Positions 63,242-64,000 of a DNA stretch of 64,000 bases are shown piece by piece; the first letter of the stretch is position 1, and every line of letters begins with the position of its first letter. The notes under the pieces are model-generated. The model saw only the letters and a program-made list of their open reading frames with translations, was not told the origin of the DNA and did no database searches. The position numbers and the translations under genes were made by a program. Origin of the DNA: Paralteromonas sediminis (GTDB lineage: Bacteria; Pseudomonadota; Gammaproteobacteria; Enterobacterales; Alteromonadaceae); the NCBI RefSeq assembly GCF_003820355.1, contig NZ_RPOK01000001.1, positions 150,847-214,846 on the forward strand, given 5' to 3'.

Positions 63242-64000
63242 ATGGAATATGACTTATTGATTAAGGACGCCATTGTGGTTGATGGCACTGGTCGTGAACA
63301 ATTTCGTGCTGACGTTGCGGTAACAGATGGCAAAATTGAAAAAGTAGGCCAGCTAAACAAAGCAAAGGCAAAATCTGTCATCGATGCATTTGGTCAGTGT
63401 CTGGCTCCCGGTTTTATCGATGTGCATTCTCATGATGATACCAGTGCCATTCGCAAACCTAAGATGGAAGAAAAGGTTACCCAGGGCGTGACTACGGTTG
63501 TCGTCGGTAACTGTGGTATTAGTGCCAGCCCTATTACCTTGTGTCAGGACCCACCAGACCCTATGAATCTGTTGGGTGACAAGGAGGCTTTTTGCTATCC
63601 CACATTCAGTTGTTATGCTGATGCCGTGGCTAAGGCCATGCCCAATGTCAATATTGCGGCACTCATCGGCCACACAACCCTTCGCGCTCATGTGATGGAC
63701 GATCTGTCACGTGAAGCGACTGAAGAAGAAATAACAAAAATGCGCGAGTTGCTTGACTGCTCGCTTGCCCAAGGGGCTATAGGTTTAAGTTCTGGGCTCG
63801 CCTATGCAACGGCAACGCATGCTCCGCCTGAAGAGCTAGTGAGCTTAATGCCCACTGTTGCTAAGTACAATGGGTTGTATGTCACGCATCTGAGAAATGA
63901 ATTTGAAGCTATCGTGGAAGCATTGAACGAGGCCTTTGAAACGGCCGGTTCTGCAAAGGTTCCTCTGGTAGTGTCCCATGTTAAATGTGCAGGAAAGGCT
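63242..64000 (+). CDS. N-acyl-D-amino-acid deacylase, 3' end outside window
   Basis: The frame begins at the ATG 63242 (MEYDLLIKDAIVVDGTG), preceded by AAGGAAGC, and stays open to the last base: 253 codons of an expected 480-540. The amidohydrolase pattern is clear: LAPGFIDVHSHDD (metal-binding HxH), TQGVTTVVVGNCGISASP (Cys metal ligand of D-aminoacylases) and GLSSGLAYA, with VSHVKCAGK at the end. D-aminoacylases release D-amino acids from N-acyl or N-acetyl forms. Next to a PLP enzyme for D-hydroxyamino acids and a hexosaminidase it suggests use of N-acylated D-amino acids. It is truncated by the window, not by mutation. Confidence 0.9.
   Translation, partial: MEYDLLIKDAIVVDGTGREQFRADVAVTDGKIEKVGQLNKAKAKSVIDAFGQCLAPGFIDVHSHDDTSAIRKPKMEEKVTQGVTTVVVGNCGISASPITLCQDPPDPMNLLGDKEAFCYPTFSCYADAVAKAMPNVNIAALIGHTTLRAHVMDDLSREATEEEITKMRELLDCSLAQGAIGLSSGLAYATATHAPPEELVSLMPTVAKYNGLYVTHLRNEFEAIVEALNEAFETAGSAKVPLVVSHVKCAGKA

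Overview
The window looks like chromosomal DNA of a marine gammaproteobacterium of the Alteromonadaceae type (Alteromonas or a close relative). The signs are: a PDH operon whose AceF has three lipoyl domains; the ygfB-pepP-ubiH-ubiI block facing a 6S RNA gene; gcvTHP in one run; a PEP-CTERM-type TPR protein (PrsT-like); abundant c-di-GMP and chemotaxis parts; and a TonB receptor/flavin-halogenase/cupin locus of the kind common in Alteromonadales, Xanthomonadales and Caulobacterales. I could run no database search. Family names rest on motifs and remembered homologues.

Layout. 1-5.6 kb: aceE (5' end outside the window), aceF, lpd, closed by a strong terminator. 5.6-9.0 kb: DUF1289 protein, HDOD protein, two tandem DUF481 outer-membrane-type proteins, and a membrane protein on the other strand. 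9.1-11.9 kb: 943-residue TPR protein. 11.9-16.8 kb, minus strand: serA, rpiA, fau, ribonucleoside hydrolase, ribokinase and 6S RNA. The hydrolase, ribokinase and RpiA together could turn nucleosides into ribulose-5-phosphate. 16.9-21.1 kb: ygfB, pepP, ubiH, ubiI, with overlapping or nearly abutting genes. 21.3-26.3 kb: mixed genes, including an exported M24 peptidase, a TMEM175-like channel without its FSD motif, elbB, a rhodanese and a LysR regulator. 26.4-31 kb: gcvT-gcvH-gcvP with promoter and terminator. 31-37 kb: TPR-GGDEF cyclase, CDF transporter, TorF-like porin and chemoreceptor. 37-41.5 kb: solute-binding protein, an SPFH lipoprotein with a small membrane partner, an unrecognised protein and a ThrE-like exporter. 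41.7-48.6 kb: S9 peptidase, rsgA with a structured leader, hydrolase, a VNGDI-repeat protein, a PilZ/ParA/RHH trio and cdd.

48.9-64 kb is the accessory catabolic locus. The minus strand carries, in transcription order, a DSD1-like PLP enzyme, a GH20 hexosaminidase fused to an SMP-30-type propeller, a TonB-dependent receptor, and halogenase-cupin-cupin-halogenase. Divergent from it are an RpiR regulator and a D-aminoacylase that runs off the window. A perfect 15-bp palindrome lies between the two arms. My reading is a scavenging system for an amino-sugar polymer or glycoconjugate carrying D-amino acids, with halogenase and hydroxylase modules attached to uptake.

The least expected structural signal is a pair of about 125-bp inverted-repeat elements (3926-4049 and 13334-13461). 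Their 52-nt cores are 85% identical, while their long arms differ in sequence yet remain self-complementary. Almost all arm mismatches are G-U wobbles if the minus strand folds. Their core hairpins have GGA-containing tetraloops, and two similar TGGA hairpins lie downstream of other genes.
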